The position numbers and the translations under genes were made by a program. Positions 40,785 through 52,625 of a stretch of 64,000 nt of DNA are shown here, piece by piece. A model generated the notes under the pieces. That model made no database searches. It worked only from the letters and a program-made list of their open reading frames with translations, and was not told the origin of the DNA. This DNA comes from Lates calcarifer (lineage: Eukaryota; Chordata; Actinopteri; Centropomidae), in assembly GCF_001640805.2 (NCBI RefSeq), contig NC_066856.1:1-64000 (forward strand), read 5' to 3'. Position 1 is the first letter of the stretch. Each line of letters opens with the position of its first letter.

Positions 40785-43700
40785 TCTGAGCTTAGTGAGC
40801 GAGCAGAAGCCGAGACAGGAGGACTTTCCGACACGGGACTCACTGTGAGCAGAAGCCGAGACAAGATGATTTTCAGACGCGGGACTCACTGTGCGCAGAA
40901 GCCGAGACAGGAGGACTTTCAGACGCGGGACTCAATGTGAGTCGACAGACGGGAAAAAGATCCCCCTCGGTGGCTCACAGATTCCATACATCCCGACTGT
41001 ACATGAACAATAGAATTTGACCAATATTCATATAAACGTGAATGAGATTTTACTTTCTCTTCTCCTTTCACTAGACAGCACTTTTTCATTCTGAGCTTAG
41101 TGAGCGAGCAGAAGCCGAGACAGGAGGACTGTCAGACGCGGGAATCACTATGAGCAGAAGCCGAGACAGGAAGACTTTCAGACGCGGGACTCACTGTGAG
41201 TCCACAGACGGGAAAATGTTTCCCCTCGGTCACGGACTGTTTCCATACATCCCTACAGTTCATGAAAATTGAATTGGACCAATATTTAGAGTAAAGTGGC
41301 TGAAATCTCATCTTCTCCTCTCCTTTCACTAGACAGCAGTTTTTCATTCTGAGCTTAGTGAGCGAGCAGAAGCCGAGACAGGAGGACTTTCAGACGCAGG
41401 ACTCACTGTGAGCAGAAGCCGAGACAGGCGCACTGTCAGACGCGGGACTCACTGTGAGCAGAAGCCGAGAGAGGAGGACCTTCAGAACCGGTACTCGCTG
41501 TGAGCAGAAGTCGTGACAGCAGGACTTTCAGACGCGGGACTCACTGTGAGTTCACAGACGGGAAAATGTTTCCCCTCGGTCACGGACAGTTTCCATACAT
41601 CCCTATAGTTCATGAAAATTAGAATTGGATCAATATTCATAGTGAAGTGGCTGAAATCTCATCTTCTCTTCTCCGTTCACTGGAGACAGCATTTGATAAT
41701 TCTGAGCTTAATGAGAGAGCAGAAGCCGAGACAGGAGGACTTTCAGACGGGGTTCACTGTGAGTCCACAGACGGGAAAATGTTTCCCCTCGGTCACGGAC
41801 TGTTTCCATACATCCCTATAGTTCATGAAAATTAGAATTGGACCAATATTCATAGTAAAGTCGCTGAAATCTCATCTTCTCTTCTCCGTTCACTGGAGAC
41901 AGCATTTGAAAATTCTGAGGTTAATGAGCGAGCAGAAGTCGATACAGGAGGACTTTCAGACGCGGGAATCACTGTGAGCAGAATCCCAGACAGGAGGACC
42001 TTCAGACGCGGGACTCGATGTGAGCAGAAGCCGAGACAGGCGGACTGTCAGACGCCCGTATCCCGGTCGGCCGCTGACCGTTTCCATACACCCAGATCAT
42101 TCACAACCATTCGAATTTCACAAACATTCATTTTAAAGTGGCTGAATTTTCATTTTCTCCTCTCCTTTCGCTTGAGACAGCATTTGTTAATTGTGAGCTT
42201 TATCAGCGACAGAAAGAAGTAAAACGCAGATGTTGACTCACTGGCCTCAGACTGCTGTCTATTTTGTTTATTCATGAAATGAAAGTTGATAAACATTAGA
42301 TATTGAGCAGCGATACGTGGATTTTCGGGCTTTTTCACACACTGGTCTGAAATGCAGCCTCTAAAGAAGGTCTCTCCTTTCAAATGAGACAGCAGTCGTT
42401 AATTGTGAGCTTAATGAGAGAGCAGAAGCGGATACACGAAGACTTTCAGATACAATACTCAGTGTGAGTCCACAGAAGGGAAAAAGATCTCCCTCGGCCA
42501 CTTTCATACACCCAGATTGTTGATGAACATTAGAATTTGACAAACACTTTTATTAAATTGGCTGGGATTTTACTTTCTCCTCTCCTTTCACTAGACAGCA
42601 GTTTTTCATTCTGAGCTTAGTGAGCGAGCAGAAGCCGAGACAGCAGGACCTTCAGACGCGGGACTCGCTGTGAGCAGAAGCCGAGACAGGCGGACTGTCA
42701 GACGCGGGAATCACTATGACCAGAAGCCGAGACAGGAAGACTTTCAGACGCGGGACTCACTGTGCGCAGAAGCCGAGACAGGAGGACTTTCAGACACCAA
42801 ACTCACTGTGAGTCCACAGACGGGAAAATGTTTCCCCTCGGTCACGGACTGTTTCCATACATCCCTATAGTTCATGAAAATTAGAATTGGACCAATATTC
42901 AGAGTAAAGTGGCGGAAATCTCATCTTCTCTTCTCCGTTCACTGGAGACAGCATTTGATAATTCTGAGCTTAATGAGAGAGCAGAAGCCGAGACAGGAGG
43001 ACTTTCAGACGCGGGACTCAATGTGAGTCGACAGACGGGAAAAAGATCCCCCTCGGTGGCTCACAGATTCCATACATCCCGACTGTACATGAACAATAGA
43101 ATTTGACCAATATTCATATAAACGTGAATGAGATTTTACTTTCTCCTCTCCTTTCACTAGACAGCAGTTTTTCATTCTGAGCTTAGTGAGCGAGCAGAAT
43201 CCGAGACAGGAGGACTTTCAGACGGGGTTCACTGTGAGTCCACAGACGGGAAAATGTTTCCCCTCGGTCACGGACTGTTTCCATACATCCCTATAGTTCA
43301 TGAAAATTAGAATTGGACCAATATTCATAGTAAAGTGGCTGAAATCTCATCTTCTCTTCTCCGTTCACTGGAGACAGCATTTGATGATTCTGAGCTTAAT
43401 GAGCGAGCAGAAGCCGAGACAGGAGGACTTTCCGACACGGGAATCACTGTGAGCAGAAGCCGAGACCGCAGGACTTTCAGACGCGGGACTCACTGTGAGC
43501 AGAAGCCCAGACAGGAGGACCTTCAGACGCGGGAATCACTATGAGCAGAAGCCGAGACAGGAAGACTTTCAGACGCGGGACTCACTGTGAGTCCACAGAC
43601 GGGAAAATGTTTCCCCTCGGCGGCTCACAGTTTCCATACATCCCGACTGTACATGAACAATAGAATTTGACCAACATTCATATAAAAGTGAATGAGATTT

Positions 43701-44834
43701 TGCTTTCTCCTCTCCTTTCACTAGACAGCAGTTTTTCATTCTGAGCTTAGTGAGCGAGCAGAAGCCGAGGCAGCAGGACTTTCAGACGCGGGACTCACTG
43801 TGAGCAGAAGCCGAGACAGGCGCACTGTCAGACGCGGGACTCACTGTGAGCAGAAGCCGAGAGAGGAGGACCTTCAGAACCGGTACTCGCTGTGAGCAGA
43901 AGCCGTGACAGCAGGACTTTCAGACGCGGGACTCACTGTGAGTTCACAGACGGGAAAATGTTTCCCCTCGGTCACGGACAGTTTCCATACATCCCTACAG
44001 TTCATGAAAATTAGAATTGGATCAATATTCATAGTGAAGTGGCTGAAATCTCATCTTCTCTTCTCCGTTCACTGGAGACAGCATTTGATAATTCTGAGGT
44101 TAATGAGCGAGCAGAAGTCGATACAGGAGGACTTTCAGACGCGGGAATCACTGTGAGCAGAAGCCGAGACCGCAGGACTTTCAGACGCGGGACTCACTGT
44201 GAGCAGAAGCCCAGACAGGAGGACCTTCAGACGCGGGACTCGCTGTGAGCAGAAGCCGAGACAGGCGGACTGTCAGACACCCGTATCCCGGTTGGCCGCT
44301 GACCGTTTACATACACCCAGATCATTCACAACCATTCGAATTTCACAAACATTCATTTTAAAGTGGCTGAATTGTCATTTTCTCCTCTCCTTTCGCTTGA
44401 GACAGCATTTGTTAATTGTGAGCTTTATCAGCGACAGAAAGAAGTAAAACGCAGATGTTGACTCACTGGCCTCAGACTGCTGTCTATTTTGTTTATTCAT
44501 GAAATGAAAGTTGATAAACATTAGATATTGAGCAGCGATACGTGGATTTTCGGGCTTTTTCACACACTGGTCTGAAATGCAGCCTCTAAAGAAGGTCTCT
44601 CCTTTCAAATGAGACAGCAGTCGTTAATTGTGAGCTTAATGAGAGAGCAGAAGCGGATACACGAAGACTTTCAGATACCATACTCAGTGTGAGTCCACAG
44701 AAGGGAAAAAGATCTCCCTCGGCCACTTTCATACACCCAGATTGTTGATGAACATTAGAATTTGACAAACACTTTTATTAAATTGGCTGGGATTTTACTT
44801 TCTCCTCTCCTTTCACTAGACAGCAGTTTTTCAT
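40785..44834 (+). repeat. 4,050-bp higher-order repeat, copy B
   Basis: This is a near-identical second copy of the unit starting at 36,735. Known differences are single bases (for example AAAATGCAG at 38.17 kb versus AAAACGCAG here). After about 44,840 the next 46-mers are of a different type and the match stops. Confidence 0.87.
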
Positions 44835-45769
44835 TCTGAGCTTAGTGAGCGACCAGAAGCCGAGACAGCAGGACCTTCAGACGCGGGACTCGCTGTGAGC
44901 AGAAGCCGAGACAGGCGGACTGTCAGACGCGGGAAACACTATGAGCAGAAGCCGAGACAGGAAGACTTTCAGACGCGGGACTCACTGTGAGTCCACAGAC
45001 GGGAAAATGTTTCCCCTCGGTCACGGACTGTTTCCATACATCCCTACAGTTCATGGAAATTAGAATTGGACCAATATTCAGAGTAAAGTGGCTGAAATCT
45101 CATCTTCTCCTCTCCTTTCACTAGACAGCAGTTTTTCATTCTGAGCTTAGTGAGCGAGCAGAATCCGAGACAGGAGGACTTTCAGACGGGGTTCACTGTG
45201 AGTCCACAGACGGGAAAATGTTTCCCCTCGGTCACGGACTGTTTCCATACATCCCTATAGTTCATGAAAATTGAATTGGACCAATATTCATAGTAAAGTC
45301 GCTGAAATCTCATCTTCTCTTCTCCTTTCGCTGGAGACAGCATTTGTTAATTGTGAGCTTTATCAGCGACAGAAAGAAGTAAAACGCACGTGTTGACTCA
45401 CTGGCCTCAGACTGCTGTCTATTTTGTTTATTCATGAAATGAAAGTTGATAAACATTAGATATTGAGCAGCGATACGTGGATTTTCGGGCTTTTTCACAC
45501 ACTGGTCTGAAATGCAGCCTCTAAAGAAGGTCTCTCCTTTCAAATGAGACAGCAGTCGTTAATTGTGAGCTTAATGAGAGAGCAGAAGCGGATACACGAA
45601 GACTTTCAGATACCATACTCAGTGTGAGTCCACAGAAGGGAAAAAGATCTCCCTCGGCCACTTTCATACACCCAGATTGTTGATGAACATTAGAATTTGA
45701 CAAACACTTTTATTAAATTGGCTGGGATTTTACTTTCTCTTCTCCTTTCACTAGACAGCAGTTTTTCAT

Positions 45770-46568
45770 TCTGAGCTTAGTGAGCGAGCAGAAGCCGAGA
45801 CAGGAGGACTTTCCGACACGGGACTCACTGTGAGCAGAAGCCGAGACAAGATGATTTTCAGACGCGGGACTCACTGTGCGCAGAAGCCGAGACAGGAGGA
45901 CTTTCAGACGCGGGACTCAATGTGAGTCGACAGACGGGAAAAAGATCCCCCTCGGTGGCTCACAGATTCCATACATCCCGACTGTACATGAACAATAGAA
46001 TTTGACCAATATTCATATAAACGTGAATGAGATTTTACTTTCTCTTCTCCTTTCACTAGACAGCACTTTTTCATTCTGAGCTTAGTGAGCGAGCAGAAGC
46101 CGAGACAGGAGGACTGTCAGACGCGGGAATCACTATGAGCAGAAGCCGAGACAGGAAGACTTTCAGACGCGGGACTCACTGTGAGTCCACAGACGGGAAA
46201 ATGTTTCCCCTCGGTCACGGACTGTTTCCATACATCCCTACAGTTCATGAAAATTGAATTGGACCAATATTTAGAGTAAAGTGGCTGAAATCTCATCTTC
46301 TCCTCTCCTTTCACTAGACAGCAGTTTTTCATTCTGAGCTTAGTGAGCGAGCAGAAGCCGAGACAGGAGGACTTTCAGACGCAGGACTCACTGTGAGCAG
46401 AAGCCGAGACAGGCGCACTGTCAGACGCGGGACTCACTGTGAGCAGAAGCCGAGAGAGGAGGACCTTCAGAACCGGTACTCGCTGTGAGCAGAAGTCGTG
46501 ACAGCAGGACTTTCAGACGCGGGACTCACTGTGAGTTCACAGACGGGAAAATGTTTCCCCTCGGTCAC
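45770..46568 (+). repeat. 4,050-bp higher-order repeat, truncated copy C (~0.8 kb)
   Basis: This matches about 40,785-41,583 at an offset of 4,985 bp. It is separated from copy B by about 0.93 kb of mixed monomers that include the R590 copy anchored at 45,408. It ends at about 46,568, where the GGACAG variant of copies A and B is GGACTG and the linker type changes. Confidence 0.75.
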
Positions 46569-48985
46569 GGACTGTTTCCATACATCCCTACAGTTCATGA
46601 AAATTAGAATTTGACCAATATTCATATAAAAGTGAATGAGATTTTACTTTCTCCTCTCCTTTCACTAGACAGCAGTTTTTCATTCTGAGCTTAGTGAGCG
46701 AGCAGAAGCCGAGACAGCAGAACCTTCAGACGCGGGAATCACTGTGAGCAGAAGCCGTGACAGGCGGACTGTCAGACGCGGGAATCACTGTGAGCAGAAG
46801 CCGTGACAGGAGGACTTTCAGACGCGGGACTCACTGTGAGTCCTCATAAGGGAAAATATCCCGGTCGGCCGCTGACCGTTTCCATACACCCAGATCATTC
46901 ACAACCATTCGAATTTAACAAACATTCATATTAAAGTGGCTGAATTGTTATTTTCTCCTCTCCTTTCGCTGGAGACAGCATTTGTTAATTGTGAGCTTTA
47001 TCAGCGACAGAAAGAAGTAAAACGCAGGTGTTGACTCACTGGCCTCAGACTGCTGTCTATTTTGTTTATTCATGAAATGAAAGTTGATAAACATTAGATA
47101 TTGAGCAGCGATACGCGGATTTTCGGGCTATTTCATACACTGGTTTGAAATGCAGCCTCTAAAGAAGGTCTCTCCTTTCACATGAGACAGCAGTCGTTAA
47201 TTGTGAGTTTAATGAGAGAGCAGAAGCGGATACACGAAGACTTTCAGATACCATACTCAGTGTGAGTCCACAGAAGGGAAAAAGATCTCCCTCGGCCACT
47301 TTCATTCACTCAGATTGTTGATGAACATTAGAATTTGACAAACAATTTTATTAAATTGGCTGAGATTTTACTTTCTCCTCTCCTTTCACTAGACAGCAGT
47401 TTTTCATTCTGAGCTTAGTGAGCGAGCAGAAGCCGAGACAGCAGGACCTTCAGACGCGGGACTCGCTGTGAGCAGAAGCCGAGACAGGCGGCCTGTCAGA
47501 CGCGGGACTCACTGTGAGTCCACAGACGGGAAAATGTTTCCCCTCGGCGGCTCACAGTTTCCATACATCCCGACTGTACATGAACAATAGAATTTGACCA
47601 ACATTCATATAAAAGTGAATGAGATTTTAGTTTCTCCTCTCCTTTCACTAGACAGCAGTTTTTCATTCTGAGCTTAATGAGCGAGCAGAAGCCGAGACAG
47701 GAAGGACCTTCAGAACCGGGACTCGCTGTGAGCAGAAGCCGAGACAGGAGGACTTTCATACACCGGACTCACTGTGAGTCCACAGACGGGAAAATGTTTC
47801 CCCTCGGCCACAGACTGTTTCCATACATCCCTACAGTTCATGAAAATTAGAATTGGACCAATATTCATATTAAAGTGGCTGAAATCTCATCTTCTCTTCT
47901 CCGTTCACTGGAGACAGCATTTGATAATTCTGAGCTTAATGAGCGAGCAGAAGCCGAGATAGGAGGACTTTCAGACGCGGGACTCAATGTGAGTCGACAG
48001 AAGGGAAAAAGATCCCCCTCGGTGGCTCACAGTTTCCATACATCCCGACTGTACATGAACAATAGAATTTGACCAATATTCATATAAACGTGAATGAGAT
48101 TTTACTTTCTCCTCTCCTTTCACTAGACAGCAGTTTTTCATTCTGAGCTTAGTGAGCGAGCAGAATCCGAGACAGGAGGACTTTCAGACGGGGTTCACTG
48201 TGAGTCCACAGACGGGAAAATGTTTCCCCTCGGTCACGGACTGTTTCCATACATCCCTATAGTTCATGAAAATTAGAATTGGACCAATATTCATAGTAAA
48301 GTGGCCGAAATCTCATCTTCTCTTCTCCGTTCACTGGAGACAGCATTTGATAATTCTGAGCTTAATGAGCGAGCAGAAGTCGATACAGGAGGACCTTCAG
48401 ACGCGGGACTCGCTGTGAGCAGAAGCCGAGACAGGCGGACTGTCAGACGCCCGTATCCCGGTTGGCCTCTGACCGTTTCCATACACCCAGATCATTCACA
48501 ACCATTCGAATTTCACAAACATTCATTTTAAAGTGGCTGAATTGTCATTTTCTCCTCTAATTTCGCTGGAGACAGCATTTGTTAATTGTGAGCTTTATCA
48601 GCGACAGAAAGAAGTAAAACGCAGATGTTGACTCACTGGCCTCAGACTGCTGTCTATTTTGTTTATTCATGAAATGAAAGTTGATAAACATTAGATATTG
48701 AGCAGCGATACGTGGATTTTCGGGCTTTTTCACACACTGGTCTGAAATGCAGCCTCTAAAGAAGGTCTCTCCTTTCAAATGAGACAGCAGTCGTTAATTG
48801 TGAGCTTAATGAGAGAGCAGAAGCGGATACACGAAGACTTTCAGATACCATACTCAGTGTGAGTCCACAGAAGGGAAAAAGATCTCCCTCGGCCACTTTC
48901 ATACACCCAGATTGTTGATGAACATTAGAATTTGACAAACACTTTTATTAAATTGGCTGGGATTTTACTTTCTCCTCTCCTTTCA
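46569..48985 (+). repeat. Distal array segment with mixed, less ordered monomers
   Basis: This contains two R590 copies (anchors 47,046 and 48,643) and about eight ordinary monomers in an order not repeated elsewhere. Private substitutions are more frequent here (for example ATACGCGGAT and TTTCATTCACTC near 47.1-47.3 kb). It looks like the start of the decayed right flank of the array. Confidence 0.75.
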
Positions 48986-49915
48986 CTAGACAGCAGTTTT
49001 TCATTCTGAGCTTAGTGAGCGAGCAGAAGCCGAGACAAGAGGACTTTCAGACGCTGGACTCACTGTGAGTCCACAGACGGGAAAATGTTTCCCCTCAGTC
49101 TCGGACTGTTTCCATACATGCCGACAGTTCATGAAAATTAGAATTGGACCAATATACATGTTAAAGTGGCTGAAATCTCATCTTCTCCTCTCCGTTCACT
49201 GGAGAGCATTTGATAATTCTGAGCTTAGTGAGCGAGCAGAAGCCGATAATGGAGGACTTTCAGTCGCGGGACTCACTGTGAGCAGAAGCCGAGACTTTGA
49301 GGGCTTTCAGACACGGGACTCACTCTGACCAGGAGCCGAGACAGGAGTACTTGCAGACGCTGGACTCACTGTGAGTCCACAGAAGGGAAAAAGTTCCCTC
49401 TCTGCCGCTTCCATACACCCAGATCGTTGATCAACATTACAATTTGACAAACAGTTTTATTAATGTGGCTGAGATTTGACTTTCTCCTCTCCTTTCTTGT
49501 GGTATATTAGATGGTGATGTTGATGTGAAGATGATGATGAGAAGATTTCCGCTGACACTGACTTACTTGTATATAGAAGTTTATTACAAAGTAGTTCAGC
49601 ATCGGACAAGCACTGCAGTAGCCTGTGAGAGGATCCGAGCCAATATGCATCTCTCTCCCTAACAGCTCTAAACACCAGTATATATACATTGGCTGTTTAC
49701 ATGGTTCATAAGAAACATCTGGACCTTATTTAATGCCTTCACTTTCAAAAGAAAGAAGATAAGGGAGAGAAAACCCTCACCTTCAACCCCTTCTGGTCTC
49801 GGTGTCACATTCTTGACTCTTATCCTAAACATGAACCCCAAAGGTTAACATACATAGAATTCCAAACATTCTTAAGAGAGTAAAAACATATGTAGACCTT
49901 CAGACACTACATTCT
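48986..49915 (+). repeat. 931-bp tandem duplication, copy 1
   Basis: This unit consists of one satellite monomer with extra diverged 46-mers (GATAATGGAGGAC and GACTTTGAGGGC types) and a 414-bp solo LTR. It is repeated immediately downstream with an offset of 931 bp. The only difference I noticed is CCTCAGTCTCGG here versus CCTCGGTCTCGG in copy 2. Both ends lie in CTAGACAGCAGTTTTT, which suggests unequal exchange between adjacent monomers. Confidence 0.9.
49498..49911 (-). mobile_element. Solo LTR, copy 1
   Basis: This 414-bp insertion interrupts the satellite. Read on the minus strand it starts TGTAGTG and ends ACCACA (TG...CA termini). It is flanked by a 4-bp direct repeat TTCT at 49,494-49,497 and 49,912-49,915. 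In minus-strand order it has a TATATATA box followed about 140 bases later by AATAAA, the expected U3-R-U5 layout of a long terminal repeat. No internal retrotransposon genes are present, so it is the product of LTR-LTR recombination. The family was not identified; a 4-bp target duplication would fit several LTR retroelement groups. Confidence 0.82.
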
Positions 49916-50846
49916 CTAGACAGCAGTTTTTCCATTCTGAGCTTAGTGAGCGAGCAGAAGCCGAGACAAGAGGACTTTCAGACGCTGGACTCACTGTGAG
50001 TCCACAGACGGGAAAATGTTTCCCCTCGGTCTCGGACTGTTTCCATACATGCCGACAGTTCATGAAAATTAGAATTGGACCAATATACATGTTAAAGTGG
50101 CTGAAATCTCATCTTCTCCTCTCCGTTCACTGGAGAGCATTTGATAATTCTGAGCTTAGTGAGCGAGCAGAAGCCGATAATGGAGGACTTTCAGTCGCGG
50201 GACTCACTGTGAGCAGAAGCCGAGACTTTGAGGGCTTTCAGACACGGGACTCACTCTGACCAGGAGCCGAGACAGGAGTACTTGCAGACGCTGGACTCAC
50301 TGTGAGTCCACAGAAGGGAAAAAGTTCCCTCTCTGCCGCTTCCATACACCCAGATCGTTGATCAACATTACAATTTGACAAACAGTTTTATTAATGTGGC
50401 TGAGATTTGACTTTCTCCTCTCCTTTCTTGTGGTATATTAGATGGTGATGTTGATGTGAAGATGATGATGAGAAGATTTCCGCTGACACTGACTTACTTG
50501 TATATAGAAGTTTATTACAAAGTAGTTCAGCATCGGACAAGCACTGCAGTAGCCTGTGAGAGGATCCGAGCCAATATGCATCTCTCTCCCTAACAGCTCT
50601 AAACACCAGTATATATACATTGGCTGTTTACATGGTTCATAAGAAACATCTGGACCTTATTTAATGCCTTCACTTTCAAAAGAAAGAAGATAAGGGAGAG
50701 AAAACCCTCACCTTCAACCCCTTCTGGTCTCGGTGTCACATTCTTGACTCTTATCCTAAACATGAACCCCAAAGGTTAACATACATAGAATTCCAAACAT
50801 TCTTAAGAGAGTAAAAACATATGTAGACCTTCAGACACTACATTCT
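49916..50846 (+). repeat. 931-bp tandem duplication, copy 2
   Basis: This is a near-perfect copy of 48,986-49,915 that includes the solo LTR. It is followed at 50,847 by the start of another monomer with the same TTTTTCCATTC variant, so the exchange point lies within that shared sequence. Confidence 0.9.
50429..50842 (-). mobile_element. Solo LTR, copy 2 (carried by the 931-bp duplication)
   Basis: This is identical in layout to the LTR at 49,498-49,911, with the same TTCT flanks. Because the flanking satellite is duplicated with it, this copy arose by segmental duplication and not by a second insertion. Confidence 0.82.
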
Positions 50847-51048
50847 CTAGACAGCAGTTTTTCCATTCTGAGCTTAGTGAGCGAGCAGAAGCCGGGACAG
50901 GAGAACTTTCAGACGCGGGACTCATGTGAGTCCACAGACGGGAAAAAGATCGCCCTCGGCGGCTCACAGTTTCCATACATCCCGACTGTACATGAACATT
51001 AGAATTTGACCAATATTCATATAAACTTGGTTGAGATTTTACTTTCTC

Positions 51049-51390
51049 CTCTCCTTCAACTAGACAGTAGTTTTTCATTTTGAGCTTAGTGAGCGAGCAG
51101 AAGCCGAGACAAGAGGCCTTGCAGACGCAGGACTCACTGTGAGTCTATAGAAGGGAACAAATTCCCCTTTGTCCGCTTCCATACACCCAGATTGTAAATG
51201 AACAGTAGATTCACTAACAGTTTTCCTTTCACGAGACAGCAGTTGTTCCTTCTGAGCTTTCTCAGCGCCCAAAAAAAGTGAGATGCAGATGCTGACTCAC
51301 TGGCTTTAGTTCGAGTGGCCACAAAAGACAACAAGGTAATCCTCGGCCGCTGACCCTTTCCATACATCCCGACAGATAGACAGTAGAATT
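51049..51390 (+). repeat. Decayed terminal monomers of the array
   Basis: Recognisable but diverged monomer pieces follow one another: CTAGACAGTAGTTTTTCATT, a GAGCAGAAGCCGAGAC subunit, a shortened linker, and a relic of the R590 body (CTTTCTCAGCGCCC, ATGCTGACTCACTGGC). The last direct-orientation piece ends in CCTCGGCCGCTGACC and an A-rich run. Confidence 0.75.
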
Positions 51391-51461
51391 AAAAAAAAAA
51401 AAAAAATATTTCATAATATTTCATACATAATATTATGTATGCAAACGGTCAGCGGCCGAGG
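51341..51461. repeat. Hairpin at the direct/inverted junction, with a 20-bp palindrome
   Basis: The arms at 51,341-51,367 and 51,435-51,461 are inverted copies with 25 of 27 bases matching; each contains CCTCGGCCGCTGACC or its complement. The AT-rich loop holds a run of A bases and, at 51,422-51,441, the perfect 20-bp palindrome CATACATAATATTATGTATG, which overlaps the right arm. The array flips orientation here. Confidence 0.8.
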
Positions 51462-51556
51462 AGGAACTTTTTCCCTTCTGTGGACTCACAGTGAGTCCCA
51501 TGTCTGAAAGTCCTCGTGTCTCCGCTTCTGCTTGCTCATTAAACTCTGAATGTTGA
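51441..51556 (-). repeat. Single inverted satellite unit
   Basis: The reverse complement reads as an ordinary monomer: CATTCAGAGTTTAATGAGC, a GCAGAAGCGGAGACACGAGG subunit, GGGACTCACTGTGAGTCC, AGAAGGGAAAAAG, then CTCGGCCGCTGACCG. It is the only minus-strand unit I found; every other unit in the window lies on the plus strand. Confidence 0.85.
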
Positions 51557-51640
51557 TAAACACCGGAACTGACAGACATTCATATTGAAGTGGCTGGAAT
51601 TTCAGCTTCTTCTCTCAAGTCACAGGGGACTGTAAAAATC
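51557..51640 (+). repeat. Decayed direct monomer fragment
   Basis: A short relic of the linker in plus orientation (TGATAAACACCGG, TTCATATTGAAGTGGCTGG, then a degraded pyrimidine tract) immediately follows the inverted unit. Confidence 0.6.
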
Positions 51641-52190
51641 ATTTACCTTTTTTTGTACAAAGTAAGATTGAGTAACACTTACTCAATTGGTGCGTTTCCA
51701 TTATGCTAATGGGCTGATCTGGAAAAAACAAACAAACAAAAAACACATATTATTAATGCTGTCACATAACTCAAGCTGTGCAATGCAAACTCAAACTCAA
51801 GACAGAACAGATAACACTTCCAACACACGCTCATAGCTCAATCGTGACTTTATATAGCTGAAAATATTCAAGAATGGGTAAATATGATCTATGGTCAGCA
51901 GTATTAATAATGCTTACTATTATATACTGGAGCCTTTCTGTAAGTACCCTAAAGCCGTGCATATATTCACAGGCAACCTCTAAATGATTCACCTCTAACA
52001 TCTATTAATAGTTTGCCTCAAATAGAATTAATAGAATTAATGTCCTCTTATATGTGAAGTATTTTGAATTAATTTATATTTATTTTGTCTTAAAATTGTC
52101 TTAAATCACATTCTTCTGTTACAACTTTGATTTTATAATGATTTAACCGCATGTGTCACTTCTGTCGCAAGGGGTCTCTCTATTAAAACA
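51641..52190. other. AT-rich spacer, no gene recognised
   Basis: I see no ORF of note and no recognised element. There is a short A/C-rich low-complexity run at about 51,721-51,743 (AAAACAAACAAACAAAAAAC). This may be unrelated DNA inserted between the array and its distal relics at 52.2-52.6 kb. Confidence 0.6.
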
Positions 52191-52199
52191 ACAGAAAAC

Positions 52200-52625
52200 G
52201 GTGACTGTTTCCATACATCCCGATTGTTCATGAACATTAGAATTTGACAAACATTTATTTTAAAGTGGCCTAGGTTTCATCGTCTCCTCTCTTTTCCCAT
52301 AAGACAGCAGTTGTTCATTCGGGGCTTTCTCAGCGCCAAAAAGCAGCAAGACGCAGGTTTTGACTCAATGGCCTTAGTTTGAGTAGAGGAATTTCACACA
52401 CTGCCCCCAATGACAGCACCTACAAAAGGCAAAAGTTTTCCTCTGACTTTCCATATACCCTGATTGTTGCTAAACATTAGAAATTGACAAACGTTCATGT
52501 TAAAGTGGCTGAGATTCGAATTTCTCTTGTCCTGTCAGGGGGGCCAGTATTTGTTAATTCTGAGCTTAAAAAGCTCAAGCAGTGTAAGGAGGATTCTGAC
52601 TCACTGGACTCACTTAAGTAGGTGA
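52200..52625 (+). repeat. Highly decayed satellite relics
   Basis: Two degenerate monomers are still recognisable from TTTCCATACATCCCGATTG, CATGAACATTAGAATTTGAC, AGACAGCAGTTGTTCATTC, TTTCTCAGCGCC and, in the second, TTCATGTTAAAGTGGCTGAG and GAGCTTAAAAAGCTC. They resemble the R590 linker types more than the core monomers and may preserve the ancestral form. They mark the true right limit of the family in this window. Confidence 0.75.

Larger units (their letters stand above)
1..51360 (+). repeat. Nested satellite-like tandem array (46 bp / ~214 bp / R590 / higher-order repeats)
   Basis: The whole stretch is built from variants of one family in a single orientation. The basic monomer is a linker (starting GTGAGTCCACAG, with a TTTCCATACATCCC core, a pyrimidine-rich tract and CTAGACAGCAG or a GGAGACAGCATTTG equivalent) followed by one to four 46-bp subunits that begin GAGCAGAAGCCGAGACAGG. 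Monomers recur at about 214 bp, or 214 plus multiples of 46. No ORF exceeds 114 codons, and all ORFs recur with the repeat period in shifting frames, so I call no genes here. The function is unknown. It could be a heterochromatic or pericentromeric satellite, an expanded minisatellite, or a repeat derived from exon-like cassettes. The repeat structure is read directly; any role is inference. Confidence 0.95.

Noticed and set aside
1..51360. CRISPR array
   Set aside because: The repeats are contiguous without unique spacers, and the context is eukaryotic.
1..51360. rDNA spacer or telomeric repeat
   Set aside because: No rRNA sequence and no TTAGGG runs were seen.
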